64,000 nucleotides of DNA from Galaxea fascicularis (GCA_948470475.1 OX419346.1:1841231-1905230), one strand, 5' to 3'. Counted from the first letter of the stretch, positions 12,001-23,606 are shown. The notes: generated by a model not told the origin, from the letters alone. Made by a program: numbers and translations.

Positions 12001-13598
12001 TAGCTGGAGTCTTCAGTGCCTTTTTTGCTAACCCTGATTGGTCTCCAGTTGTTGTGTATTCTTGCAAACTACCAGCTGACAACTTTCATCCATTGCAACA
12101 TCAGTCTGTTATATTCTGTATTGCTTTTATCTTGAGAATAAATTTGTTTGTGGCTTTTTCTGGGGCTTAATGTACATTTCCCTTGTTTCTTTCTTCTCTA
12201 GCTTCAGTTTAACAAACGATGTTGATGTACAACATAGGCTGTCAAATGTGCCGAATGGTCCAGTCACGAATGGGGTAATGACCTACGCCATTCCTACAGA
12301 AGGTAACACGGTAACAGACCACAGTTATGATGAACGTCTCAATCCTCATGTCACACCAGACAGCGTGACAGGTGGTGTGACATCTCATGTCACGTCAGAC
12401 ACAACTGGATCCACATTGTTGACTACAAAGGAAAATGGACATAGCTCACAAGAGCACTGTAATGGGGGCAACTCATTTACCAGAGGAGAAGAGTCGAATC
12501 AGCCAGCTCAACAACTTAATGAAGAAAAGTCTGAAACTGTTGCAAAGAACGATCAAGGACAAGTTGAATGGGAAGAAGCACCTGAAAAAGAAAGAAAAGA
12601 GGACTTGCCTGAGAGTAATGTAACAGAGAGTCTTGCGGAAGAGAAAGAATCCACAAGTCAAGAAGAAGACAAACTGCCAACATCTGAACAAAGTTAGTCT
12701 TTCAGCTTGGGTGTAATACTGTACTCCATTACAAGTGAACTCCTTTCGGTCACCCCAGTTATCTTTGGACTCTGTTGGATATAATTATTTTGGACTTATG
12801 TACATGTGCATTTAACTTTATGTCTGGAACCTTGATGGGAAACCAAGTTACCTTTTGTTTGATTGTGAAAAGTATTGGAGTCTTAACTCGAAAGCATCTT
12901 AACCAGAGGTTTCAATAATTTTTGAAATAGCTATAGCCAAAGTAGGTGGTGATGTGATGAATTTATTGTTTTCATTTGCGTTAAAATTTAAAAAAAGTAG
13001 GTTTTTACTGGTTGCTGGCTTCTTATGAAACCCAGGGTTCGTACGGGTCATGGAAAACCTGGAAAGTCATGGAATTTAGGAATTTCATTTTCCAGGCCTG
13101 GAAAGTCATGGAATTTTGTGGTTGGTCATGGAAAGTCATGGAAAATTATAATTATAAATCATTGCAGTTGTCAAAACAAGCATGAAGTGAAACAAAGACG
13201 AGTTTCTATCAAACAATCGAAAGTTTGGCTGACAGAGGTCGTTAATTCATTCAAATTTAAACTGAGTTATGTCAGAGAATATCTTAAGACAAGGAGAGTT
13301 TTTAAAATTCTCTTACGTGGCAGCTAAACTTAAGGTCGTAGAAAGCTAGAAAAAGGTCATGGAAAAAGTCATGGAAAGTCATGGAATTTGAAGAGCTTAA
13401 AAGAGTACGAACCCTGGAAACCCCTGCACTATGGAGTCTACCAACAAGATCCATGACAGAATTTTGACTAGGAATGACTCTGAAGATTTTGTTGTCTTTG
13501 TTTTAGAGACAGAATCCAACAGTGAGGAGACATCAGAGACAGCAGTGAACCAGGAAGAAAGACAGATAAATGAAGAAGAACCTATGGACCAAAATTAA
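9006..13598 (+). CDS. PPP4R2: Protein phosphatase 4 regulatory subunit 2
   Basis: Regulatory subunit of the PP4 Ser/Thr phosphatase complex, which in animals acts in DNA repair, centrosome and snRNP functions. Seven exons splice in frame to 376 aa: 9006-9238, 10118-10166, 10281-10402, 11090-11183, 11674-11723, 12202-12692, 13507-13598. Diagnostic blocks matching human PPP4R2 are [19 protein letters not shown] (human HVAKTGE...), [20 protein letters not shown], and [18 protein letters not shown]. The long C-terminal half is acidic, Ser/Thr/Glu-rich and ends EEEPMDQN, like the human tail ending DEPMEQD. The N-terminus is about 40 residues longer than human. ATG at 9021 (residue 6) has the better Kozak context and may be the true start. 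Introns carry a SINE and a hAT-like MITE. Confidence 0.93.
10652..11047 (+). repeat. tRNA-derived SINE with TGTAT tail
   Basis: Head resembles a tRNA: A-box region CTCAGTTGGTAGGGC at about 10664 and B-box GGTTCAAAAGCC at about 10705. The body contains GGGACGTTAAAGAACCAC and the tail is a (TGTAT)n run at 11016-11042. A fragment of the same family lies inverted at 26544-26640. It is in a PPP4R2 intron. Confidence 0.75.
13034..13415. mobile_element. hAT-like MITE with GTCATGGAA repeats
   Basis: Inverted ends AGGGTTCGTAC and GTACGAACCCT (the right end also has intervening changes inward), flanked by 8-bp TGAAACCC (13026-13033) and GGAAACCC (13416-13423), which match at 7 of 8. An 8-bp duplication is the hAT hallmark. 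Both subterminal regions are built of GGAAAGTCATGGAA repeats. It lies in the last PPP4R2 intron. Confidence 0.75.
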
Positions 13599-13804
13599 TC
13601 AAACAAACTATGCAGTATCGTTCCTCTGTATTGGAAAATCATGCAGTCACGAAGTTAGCAGCATCTTGTTTTCTCTTGTAAAGGGAAAGGAGTGCATGGA
13701 AGAACAATTTTGGACACCTTTGCTTGTTTTCAACTCCATGAATTTGATGCAGTGCTTTGATGCTCTTTCTTGCATTCAGACGTGAAGGAGTTTTGGCTGT
13801 GAAC
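13599..13804 (+). other. PPP4R2 3' flank
   Basis: Sequence after the PPP4R2 stop, presumably 3' UTR. An AATAAA at about 14330 could end the transcript if the UTR reads through the MITE that follows. No other gene was seen. Confidence 0.4.
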
Positions 13805-13807
13805 TTA

Positions 13808-13966
13808 GGGCCTGATTACATGAGCCGGGCTGGTTTGAGTTTGCCGGGATCTCGGCATGTTTGTTAAACGCAACAAAAATCAACTTCGCGATTACATGAC
13901 AACCGGGCCAGCCCACACCAAAGTAGCCCGGCTAACCGGGCCAGCCCGGCTCATGTAATCAGGCCC
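13808..13966. mobile_element. 159-bp PIF/Harbinger-like MITE, copy 1
   Basis: Inverted ends GGGCCTGATTACATGAGCC and complement, flanked by TTA at 13805-13807 and 13967-13969. TWA duplication points to the PIF/Harbinger superfamily. A second copy of identical length is at 22629-22787. Confidence 0.85.
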
Positions 13967-13969
13967 TTA

Positions 13970-15499
13970 AACACAACTTGTATTTAGCAACTTAAGAGCA
14001 AAGTAAACTTTGCTGTAAGTTGCTTTCTCTTTCCACTTGAGTCAGGTACACCTATAAACAGGTTTGCCAGTTTGAGATCTATGTACATGTACACCATCAA
14101 TTCCCATTTAGATTGTTGCTCAGCAACATCCCTGTCTGACAGCTGCCACTCAAAACCGCTTAAGTTTATTCCAAAACGATTTTTCTTGTTTGCAGGATAA
14201 GTTGCTAATCATCTTAAGTGATCTTTGTACGTACATGTACTTTTGCCGTTGTTGTTGGAAATTCATAATTTTTTCATTCATCTTTGTCCTGCTGGTTTGA
14301 TTTTTATAAGACTGTTTTCTCTCCTTGAATAAATAATTCTTTTTATTATAGCCCATCTGCGCTTTAAGGTAAAAGAGGGATTTTTTTATTAAGACTATCA
14401 AGCTTTTGTCTGATAATTTGTGCCACTAGCAATTTTGTTTTATGGATTGCTTACCATGTTCTTCTTTTGAAAGCATTTTCTTAACCATTAGTCAAAAGTG
14501 AGTGGTACTTTCAATGTTTGTTCATCATATAATATTATTTCTTGTTCTTTCATCAGTATTGTAAATTATAAATTCCCTCAAAAAAGCTTCAAGGGCCATC
14601 CTTTACAATGACATGAACCCTAGTGGGCATTCCAGTTCGTAAATTTAGTTGGTACCAAAATCCACACAAGTAACATTTTAGCCTGATCAAAGTTAATTGA
14701 TAAATTAATGTTATTAAGACTCAGTCAATAAATAATCATATCTGGACCCTCTGTCTATTTTTCTTGTTCTATTGGTTCCCTTAGCCGGATAATGAAAGGA
14801 GAATAGCAAAAATTAATGAATACCAGAGCAGAAAAGAAAACTGGTGTCCTGTGGCGAAGAGTAGCTTGTGGCCAGGTTATGTGACGAGTTCAATACCAAA
14901 ACTGGCCAACAACAACAACAACAACAACAACAAGAATTTTTATAGCAATAGTCAAATTGCAAACAAATACCTTTTCTCCTATGTCCACGAATGACTCTTG
15001 CAAGGAATGCTTCCTATTAAAACGAAAAAAAAGGTGCATTGAGCAGGCTCTGGGTTTGGGAAATAAGGAGAAAGGAATAAGACGAATCGTAACGCGAACA
15101 TCTCGAGACACGTTCGCTGATTGGCTCTTTTATGTTGCTTGCCCGCGAGGGTTCTAGCAACCCTCACATCTCTACAACCCCTACTTATACAATCATATCC
15201 CTACAACCCAATAATTAATTAGCTACCCATAAATCGATTTCTAATAGAATGCAGTGTTGTAAGGAATTTGTTATTTTCTTGTACGCGTAGGCATGATTGA
15301 TTTGACTGCCTGTTGTGAGTTAGGGGGGTAGGGAAGGGACGATGGCTTCCAGTTCACAGCCTGTATGGTTAGTAACTATTACATGGCCTCTGCATTCTTT
15401 GTTTTGTTCCCTCCTGGCATGAAAACACCATGAAACAAAAAATCATTGTCTGATAGCAAGAAATGAGCGTTAAGTATGTTACACTGCCCCACCCACCTG
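13970..15499. other. Intergenic region with (CAA)n microsatellite
   Basis: No supportable gene. 14907-14933 is nine CAA units. The rest is AT-rich sequence with several short open frames that have no recognisable composition or partners. Confidence 0.4.
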
Positions 15500-15584
15500 C
15501 TCGATGATACGCGCGAGGCATTATGGGAAGCCGAGGGGCGCTATTTCCCCATACAACAACACGCAAGGAGTCCGTTTGCCGAAG
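15500..15584 (+). promoter_or_regulatory. Possible promoter/5'-UTR exon of next gene
   Basis: A short GC-richer stretch (GCGCGAGGCATTATGGGAAG) ends in a good splice donor (CGAAG/GTGAGC, donor at 15585). The coding exon of the four-repeat gene starts just after a splice acceptor at about 16680 (TTTTGTCTGCAG), so an upstream non-coding exon is needed, and this is the best candidate. This is inference from splice signals only. Confidence 0.4.
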
Positions 15585-16691
15585 GTGAGCTATGATTTTC
15601 TTCATAAGAAATGTATTCCGATCATTCTAACAGAGTTATGACATATTGCTCCATTTTTTACCTCTTAACCCCTATTTGTTGGAAGTTCTTTTGGAATGAC
15701 TGATCGCGAGATCCATCTTGTCTGTTTCACATGCTAATGCAGACGTGCCTACTGTGAGTAATTTGAAACCAATGTTTTAATGTACTGACTTCAAAAGAGC
15801 GTCTGGACAAAATGATTGCTCACCTTCTGCACATGTTAGCTATCGCAGGCAGATTTTGCAGATTGCAGGTCTATTTTACGACGCTTATGCAACGGTGATG
15901 GAATAAGCTTAAGTACAGTTCAGTACATTGTTTTCTTTTCACTTGGCTCTAACTACGTACTTAACTACTTTCAAGAGTATTTCATTAGTCACAGTCATCG
16001 AGCAATCTTGCCTTGATTTACCTGTGCAGACAAGTAATTACGATAAAATTGCAAGAGACTGCGACATTTGGAGCCTGTACAACACAGATAAATTGAAATA
16101 GATTTGTGTCGATTATAAAAGGGAGAAACGGGAAATTCAGAACGGGGAACGGGGAAGAGGGTTTCTAAAATAGGGAATCTCTAAAATAGCGAATCTCTGA
16201 AATGAGGAATTAATCCTTTGAAAAAGGAACCTGATAAACAGATAATCTCTCAAAAATTTGCCCATCTGTGAAAACTAATTGCCGCTTCATCAGAAAAAAT
16301 TACCTTGGTAAGCTAAAAGGAAGTTGGCAAAACTATGCTTACACCCAGCCAGTTTACCAAAAGCTCGGTCCTTAGTGAAACTCTTGCTCAAATAGGCTCC
16401 TGTATAACCTAAAAATTCAAGTTTGTGTTACAATAACAAAGAAAAAAAATTGAACTACAGTAAATATAAAAAGGTTTTAAAATTACTTTTTTTGAGTGAT
16501 TTCACTTAATTAATTTAATTTGTGAAATAGTGTAACAGTAACAACTACTATCATACACTATTTCCTTTGTATTCCTCTCTGTGTTTTTGACTATTACGCT
16601 ATATTACACATTGTATAATAAAAGCTGTTTCACAGGTTATAGAGTAAACCCATGCACTTTCACATATATTTTTTGTCTGCAGACACGAAAG

Positions 16692-19600
16692 ATGGGTGGT
16701 AACCAGTCAAACTTGCCTGCCAAACCACTGGGGTTTGAGTACATGTGTATAGCCATTCGCTCACCTGATAAGATGCGCATCATCCTTGGTAGTGATTACG
16801 AAGCAAGTATCATCCGCCAGATCATTCAAGAAACCTGGCCCAAAGGTATACAAACAGAAACTTTTCAACTGAATGGAGTGTATGAGTTCAAGCTAAAAGG
16901 ATATCCATTTTCTTCTGTCGCCTCATCAAGTGATGCTATAGCATCAAGAAAAATGGCAGAAAGAGTTCTACACAGGCTTTATCGAGATGGATGGAAACTT
17001 CAGATGTCCAGCAACTTAACCAGAACTACTGATCTGACCTCCTGGTTTTTCAAGAAAGTTCAAGTTGCAAGTTTCCCCTCTCAGCCATTCCTGATTGTTG
17101 CTCTCAGCAGCTATGATAGTTTGATGATACTCAATGCACCAACAGATCTTCACCAGCTGTTCAAAGATGCTGTTGAAAGGACATGGCCCAGTGGAATACA
17201 GAAGTGGACATATGAGAATGAGGTTTGGTTGATCAAGCTGAAGGGATATCCATGGAATCCAGATGGTGAGGACACTGTTTACTCAAGAGCACTTCTGCAA
17301 ACAATAATCACTGATTTGTTTCCAAGACAATGGAAACTGTATGGTAATTCAAACCTCAAGAGTGCAGCTAACACATTCTTTTTTGAGCATGACCCAAACA
17401 TGCCACCTGGACAGCCATCTCCACAACAGTTCACCATCAGCTTCAATAGTTATGATCTACTGCGAATGATTGCTGCCCCAGACAGCATTGTCTCTGCTGT
17501 CCGAGACATCATCCAGAACACCTGGCTGAAAGGAATCCAAAAGGAGTCGCGCTATGCTGGGAGCTGGGAGTTCAAGCTGAAAGGAACCCCCTGGTGGGCA
17601 TCTGGAACTGAGGCTGTGGAATCAAGGTTTTTGGTACTGAAGGTGATGGAATCACTCCAGGCATATGGGTGGAGCCCTGTTACTGCCATTGACAGCTCAA
17701 GGAAAGATTCAGACAAGAGCGCTCTGCTTTTCAGGCAGTCGCAACCCCGACAGTCGCCATTTTTCTGCATCAGTCTGAATGAGTCTGACAAGCTGCGTAT
17801 AATTAATGCATCGGAAGATGTAGTCAAGGTTAGGGGCTGTTAAGATGCATCACTCTATCCAATTGATCTAATCAATCCACATGAAAAGTGGGTCATAGTG
17901 AGTTTATACTGGGCAATTCCACCGTTACGGACGTTACATTCAGAGTCATTTTTGAAACGTTAATTTAGCACAGGCAAAGGATAGGAAGGGATTGTCTAAT
18001 TTTACATTGATGATCATGTTTGTGCCTACTGACGCATTAATTGAATTATAAAAGTTTTCCACTTGACTGGCCTATATTTTAAAATAGGGCAAAAAACACA
18101 CCGTTACGGACGTTACATAAAAAACAACCACATGAGCCAGAGCACTGGTGTTAATGAAAAATTCCTGTGAAGTATTGGGGCTTATTGCATGAACTGCTCC
18201 AAATATTTGAAGTATAGTAGTTGTGTGAACCAAAAAGCTTCATTTCATTTAAACCGGCTTTCGTAATTATATAATGCTATGTGAACTTTAACGTTACGGA
18301 CGTTACAGCCAATGTTACGGACGTTACACTGTGTGAATTATAATAAAATGCACACGATAAATGAGCTTTGTTGTATTGTTGGCCACATTTTTTTTGGACA
18401 TATAAGTTTAAAAAGGCTTGTATTTAACATTTTATAAATCAAACTGGTTGGTACTTTATGTTAAAGCCATGAAATGTCCCAACACAGTATGAAGGACACT
18501 ACATGCATTTTACATAAGGTACTCAGCTTTGAGCATGCTCTTTGCAAACTATCTGAGCCCACAGACATATAGTGAGTGAGTATAATTCATTCCTTCTCTA
18601 AAGCACTGCTTAATTTGAGAATTCACATGTATATGCAAAAATGCCTTTAACTGTGGCAGAAAGAGTTCGAAATCACAGACAAAAAGTCAAAGAAAATGCA
18701 GAAAAGCATGAAGGACATAAAGAAAAAGACAAACTTAGGAAAAGGGACAGTAGGAAGAAATCTGTTGATCCAGGAAAAGCTGAACTTGAAAGAAAGAAGT
18801 GCAGGGAAAGAGTGCGATTGCACAGGCTTAAGAAAAAGTTGTCTGCCTCACATGTACAAGATCCTGGTGACACTCATGTAAGATATGCTTACAAAACTCC
18901 ACCAGAAAAGCCTTTGCCCAATTCCACCGCCAACTATTCAACCAGGGGAATACTATGCAGTTGATTATGTCAAAACCTATTATTTTGGGAGAGTAATGAA
19001 GAAAAGTGGCAGTTTTGTAGAATTCAAGTTCCTGCACAGAAAGAGTGCCAGTACTTTCCATTGGCCTAGACGAGATGACGTGGACAGAGTCCACTTTTCA
19101 AACATTTTCTCTGATCCAGTAACTGTTCCTCAATTTATCAGTGGGCCTTTTGAAATTCCAGAGCTTCCTGCCGTGGAAAAACTTTTCAAAGTTATAAGGA
19201 AACACAAGAAAGTTTGAGAAACTATCAAGAGAAATAACTGTTTAACCAGAATTCTACTGATGTTACATGTAAATGCAACAAGTTAATGTTATAAAAGACA
19301 AATTGTCTTTGAGTGTAATGTTTGGGTTCTTGAGACTTTTTAAAATGTTTAACTTGGCTTCAAGAATTGTAACGTCCGTAACGTAACGTCCGTAACAAAG
19401 TTTTGTTACCATTATTTGAAAAATATTGCAGTTTTTCAGGGACTGCTTTTTACCAAAGTGTTTCTAAAGAATATTTAGCTTTGTAGCAGAAATATCTTTG
19501 AAATCTTTTAAATAGTTTTTTTAAGAATGGAAAAAGATTGTGTAAACGTTACGGACGTTACGTAACGTCCGTAACAAAATTTACTTTGTTAATAACTATT

Positions 19601-21565
19601 TTTTAAAAAAGGTTGGGGTTAAATTTATATTTTTTATTTATTAACTCCTTTGAGGTATTTCTTCTGATATAACTGTTGGTAGACACAAATCATTTCCAAG
19701 TTTTATAAAGAAAGTTAAAAATTTGTCTCTCACCTATTGTTTATTATTAAAAAATAAACACGTACTTTGGAGATCCCCCCCTGAATGCGTTGCTGTCGCA
19801 AGCAAACCGAAACTTATTTTTCTATGTACTATAACTTGTCAGCAATATAGTACAGGGTATGATTTTAAGTCTAACCACTTTTTAAAAATCTGGATTTTTC
19901 ACATTCTCATATGGAATTGCCCACTGTGTTTGGTGAGTGTTAATACTCACAGTGTCCTCCTTTTCGGTCTTTGTTAACATCAGGTGTATAGCAGTTTATT
20001 ATATCTCTCAGTTAGTATGTACGCTGTGACTGGTCAATTTTGCAGGCCATACTTTACTGTATGGCCCGCTAAATTCGAAAGTTTTCTTTTTCACGTACCC
20101 AATTAACCTCAAAGGTATAATAAATATCTTACTAACCTCGTTTTCTCGGTCCGTACTGTAAGTTACGGATCCTCATTTTTTCCCGTTGATTTATGGCCTG
20201 TGTGCTTTGTGCTTAGGCCATAAGTGAATGGGGGAAAAACTCAGTCCATAACTTACAGTATGGACCTCAAACTGGGTTAGTAAGAACTGTAGCATACATG
20301 TATTTGTTTTTGTTGTAACAATTCAAAAAACACTACGAACACTCACTAGTTTTTTTTTTTTTTACAAAGAAAGCATATGCACAGCAGTTCACCATGCAGA
20401 TGCCATCTTGGATTCCTTGGTGAGGAAAGTTGGGGAGAGGAGAAATGGAGAGGAGAACAAAACTACTCTGCCCAGGTCCCACATCCCATCACAGACTAGT
20501 TTTGTCCTTTCCACAGCTACCGTAGTTTGCTTGTTAAACAATCCAAGGTGGCATCTACTTAAGTAAACTGAGTAAAACGTTTGGCCAAGAAGTTATGGCC
20601 CTCCCTATAAGGGGTCCAGATAAACTCTGACCCTCCTCTATTTTTAAATGGCCCTCCCCAAAGTGACGCTAAAAAATTAGTGTCCCTTCCCCCAAATATA
20701 GTAGCCCTCCCCCCCTGCCCCTGCTAAATAATGACCGGTCTCTAAATTCATAAGTACCCCACTCAACATTAAAATATGTTTGTTTTGAGGGGAGCACACA
20801 CACTCACCTGATCTCTTTAATCAGTGGGGCTTGTTGCAGTGTTTGTAAACCAATTTGTTTCACTGAAGCACAGTTGATGCTTATCTGGGTTTACTACTGT
20901 GACGACATGCAGGCTTTGAACGGAATGGAATGGAATAGAATAGAATAGAATAGGATGGTATAAAAAAGAATAGAATGGAATAGAATAGAATAGTTACATG
21001 TAACCCTGGATAAGTGCTAATCATGCTTTGAGCAAGTCAGTAAAGATTTTATTGTTTGATTGGTCAAAATGGTAAATGGTATTATTTTTGACTTTCCTAG
21101 ATTTGCCAAGATGTCATCCAAACTCAGTATACCCTTGGTGTTCAAAGAGTGCAGCGCTATGGCAACAGCCTGGAGTTTAAACTTATGGGCAACCCATGGG
21201 AGTGTGGCATAAACGGTCATGATGGCATTCATGGTAGAAATATGATCCTCCATTTAATGAGCGCTCTTGCAAGCCGCAGCTGGGCTGCAGTAATTTCCGC
21301 AGATGTGTCTGCAAAGTATGTCCACCAAGACAAAGGCGAAGATTTTCCAATTGATGTGGACAGTATCTTCTTCACTTATGATCCTGCTGCTGCGGTGGCC
21401 CCCCCACCAATACCACCATCACAACTGCCTTACCCTCAACCATACTCTCAGCCATTTGGACAGCCATTTGGACAGCCGTACCCCCAGCCACCAGCCTACG
21501 GCTTTACTCAGCCAAGTGCTCCACCAGCTTTTAATCCATCTTATGGTGCTTATCCTAATCAGTGA
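16692..21565 (+). CDS. Four-repeat predicted myristoylated protein, family not recognised
   Basis: 533 aa from two coding exons, 16692-17828 and 21101-21565 (phase 0 junction). I chose ATG 16692 because it follows a splice acceptor and starts MGGNQSN, an N-myristoylation consensus (Gly2, Ser6). The protein is four tandem repeats of about 110 aa (about 13-125, 131-240, 255-365, 372-485). Each has a hydrophobic strand, a [KM]x[IR]I.A.[DE] helix start, TWPxGIQ, then a Y/W-x-x-KLKGxPW core, a conserved SR pair, GWKL-type motif and FF. The intron splits only repeat 4. The tail (about 490-533) is Pro/Gln/Tyr-rich (QPFGQPFGQPYPQP). No catalytic motif or membrane helix is apparent. A membrane-anchored multivalent binding protein is one guess; function unknown. 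Confidence 0.8.
17910..19923. mobile_element. 2-kb element with GTTACGGACGTTAC subterminal arrays
   Basis: Intron-resident element. Proposed 12-bp inverted ends are TGGGCAATTCCA (17910-17921) and its complement (19912-19923). Eight copies of GTTACGGACGTTAC (GTTAC-GGAC-GTTAC) or its complement lie inside: plus at 17924, 18103, 18293, 18314; minus at 19369 and 19383 (abutting); plus at 19548 abutting minus at 19562, which forms a perfect 28-bp palindrome. Between the arrays sits a broken coding region (18641-19217). Multiple subterminal sites in opposite orientation at the two ends are what transposase-binding sites look like in several DNA transposon superfamilies. No target duplication found; superfamily unassigned. 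Confidence 0.65.
18641..19217 (+). pseudogene. Element-borne basic protein, frameshifted
   Basis: Two overlapping frames look like one former protein. Frame A (18641-18964) starts MPLTVAERVRNHRQKV and is extremely Lys/Arg/Glu-rich for about 70 residues, resembling nucleic-acid-binding basic leaders seen in many repeat-borne cnidarian proteins. Frame B (usable from about 18915 to stop at 19217) encodes a compact domain with PGEYYAVDY, YYFGRV, FVEFKFL, FHWPRRDDVD and a basic end. They overlap near 18900-18930, where a one-base shift would join them. There is no intact transposase core, so the element is either non-autonomous or internally deleted. Function unknown. Confidence 0.55.
20045..20284. 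repeat. Hairpin-rich foldback repeat, copy A
   Basis: About 240 bp, homologous along its length to 45313-45561. It starts with a hairpin (GGCCATACTTTACTGTATGG) and then has a long inverted repeat from CTTACTAACCTCG to GGGTTAGTAAG whose inner arms contain GTAAGTTACGGA and its counterpart. This copy is more decayed than copy B. Confidence 0.7.
20919..20992 (+). repeat. (GAATA/GGAAT)n microsatellite
   Basis: Imperfect pentanucleotide array made of GAATA and GAATG units, in the intron of the four-repeat gene. Confidence 0.9.
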
Positions 21566-22625
21566 TGTTGTTACTGTGAAAATTTACCCCTTTAACCTCA
21601 ATCTTAATGTTAACATTCTCCTTATTGATCTTGGTATATTATTAACATAAAAAAACTTTAATTTCTTGTGACCACTTGCTTTATTCTCGTGACTTGTGTG
21701 ACTGATCAAACAGTTTTATGGTAAGGAGAAGATTGATGCTGATCCCACTTGGTGTTTGAAGGCTTGACTGCATAAGCCTAAAGTAATGGTAGGCACAGGC
21801 ACAATATTCATAGACTGTTAATAGTTAGTTAGTATTTCTATGCTTGATCGTCTTTATTACAGAGGTGTGTGTAAAGTAGTTGACTGCAGTTAATATAAGA
21901 GCCTGAAAATTGGTGATACTAGGTACTCTTTCCTAGTCTAGAACAAAGTCTTGTTTTAGTTTCTCAAGAACAATATGAATTGGTAGTTAGAAGTAATGAG
22001 TTATCTGTGTTATGAATGTTGGCACAGCAAGACCCTTGCCTTTGAAACATAAGTTGACCAAGTCATAGTCAGGCCAAACCAGCACAATTTTTTTGTGTGC
22101 TGTTGTATGGTCAAAATAATTAGTCCAATTTATCGCTCTTCTGTCACAGTTTCTACGTTTAAAATCCTTTGCATGCATCTAATGTAAAAGTGCCCTTTAT
22201 ACAGTCCACATCTCAAAGTGAATCGTACTTTTAGCCAGTTTTCAAAGTTTCATAATTTTGTCTTCTATTTTGCTACCAACATAAGAGAGAGAGAGAGGAA
22301 CGTTTGTTTTTTGGGAACAGGTTAATGCAAAAGTACACAGATAATAGTCACTGAGAAATTCAATGTCTACATTGTGCTTTCTATGCAAAAATGAAAGTCT
22401 CCATTTTCGCAGAAACACGTTAGGGGTTACCTAAATGCAGCTGCAGTTAATTTAATAAACCTGCAGTATTTAGATGAGTGAGAAATATTTTTTTCTTATG
22501 ACGGCTTGTCGAGCATCAGCAAGAAAAATACATAAACCAATGAATAGAAACCTCGGAAAATCCCAGCTCACCGAGATTTATTTAATTATACTCCATGTTG
22601 AATGGAGCTTAAGATATTTACTGAT
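21566..22625 (+). other. 3' flank of the four-repeat gene
   Basis: AT-rich, no coding capacity that I can support. A short (AG)n run is at about 22286-22298. Probably includes the 3' UTR. Confidence 0.4.
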
Positions 22626-22628
22626 TTA

Positions 22629-22787
22629 GGGCCTGATTACATGAGCCGGGCTGCTTCTAACCGGGCTGGCCCGGTTGTCATGTAATTGCAAAGTTGATTT
22701 TTGTTGTGTTTAAGAAACATGCCGAGATCCCGGTAAAGTGACACCAGCCCGGCTAACCGGGCCAGCCCGCCTCATGTAATCAGGCCC
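22629..22787. mobile_element. 159-bp PIF/Harbinger-like MITE, copy 2
   Basis: Same family and same length as 13808-13966, flanked by TTA at 22626-22628 and 22788-22790. It shares the inner blocks CCGGGCTGGCCCGG and GAGATCCCGG with copy 1. Confidence 0.85.
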
Positions 22788-23290
22788 TTAGTACCCTTTA
22801 TTTATCAAGGGATTTATGTAAGGAATGAGCGCAAAGAAAAAAATGACCAATAACCGCGACTGTGGTCGATTGTCTAGATAGCCATAATTAAAATTTGATG
22901 GTTGTAGTGTCGTTGCTTGCTTGTGTTTGCTGCTGCAGCGTGAAATCGCGCGCGTGTGTTGTGTGTGTTAACGCGCGATTGATGTTGTAGCTGCTTAGAT
23001 GATTGTAAACCGCATGGAAAATTTGCGTGTGTTGCGCGCTACCCGATGCGAACGCGAAAGCAGCAGCTGTTTTGTGTTGGTGCTCGCGTTCTCCGTAACC
23101 AAGACATCAAGTTCAGCTCACTTGCCTCCCAAGGATGATGACACAAGAATCAACAGGAAGAAAAAGAACGTGTCGGGAATGACTGTTTACAAACTCTTAG
23201 CTACCGCTTCGAAGTTTAAGTATTTTGTGATCAATTAGTGAAGAAGTTTTATTAAGGCATAACAATTTAATCTGCAAAAATCGAAGTTTC

Positions 23291-23393
23291 TTTTGTGGCG
23301 GGAATTGAACCTTTGAAACTTTGTGGTGCGCGCATAGTTACCGCAGTCGGTATTATGCCAGTTCCCAATCCTTTAACAGTAACCGCCACAAAA
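23291..23393. repeat. Short inverted-repeat element upstream of homeobox gene 1
   Basis: 103 bp bounded by TTTTGTGGCGG and its exact complement (23383-23393). It sits about 130 bp upstream of the TATA box of the first homeobox gene. It may be a small MITE. Confidence 0.55.
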
Positions 23394-23445
23394 GCGGTGC
23401 GCAAAAATTTTCAAACTAAAAATGAATGTTAAGTTTGCTAGTTAC

Positions 23446-23531
23446 CGGCAACGCGAAGTGTTAACAAAGAACTTGTTTGTCGGACCGCGCGCTTTGATGT
23501 AAGATGATCGCAATCCTCTCATTATATATAA
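23446..23531 (+). promoter_or_regulatory. TATA promoter of homeobox gene 1
   Basis: TATA box TATATATA at 23524-23531, 76 bp before the start codon. Upstream, in order, are CGGCAACGCGAA (23446-23457), TGTTAAC (23459-23465) and TTTGTCGGACCGC (23476-23488). The same three blocks in the same order stand before the TATA box of the paralogue (28100-28217), so they are likely functional sites. Confidence 0.7.
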
Positions 23532-23606
23532 GACCTGAGCTCAAATGCGTTTATCTATCAGTTTTTGTAACACAGTTACAGTCACAAGTCAATCAGACCA
23601 GTTAAA

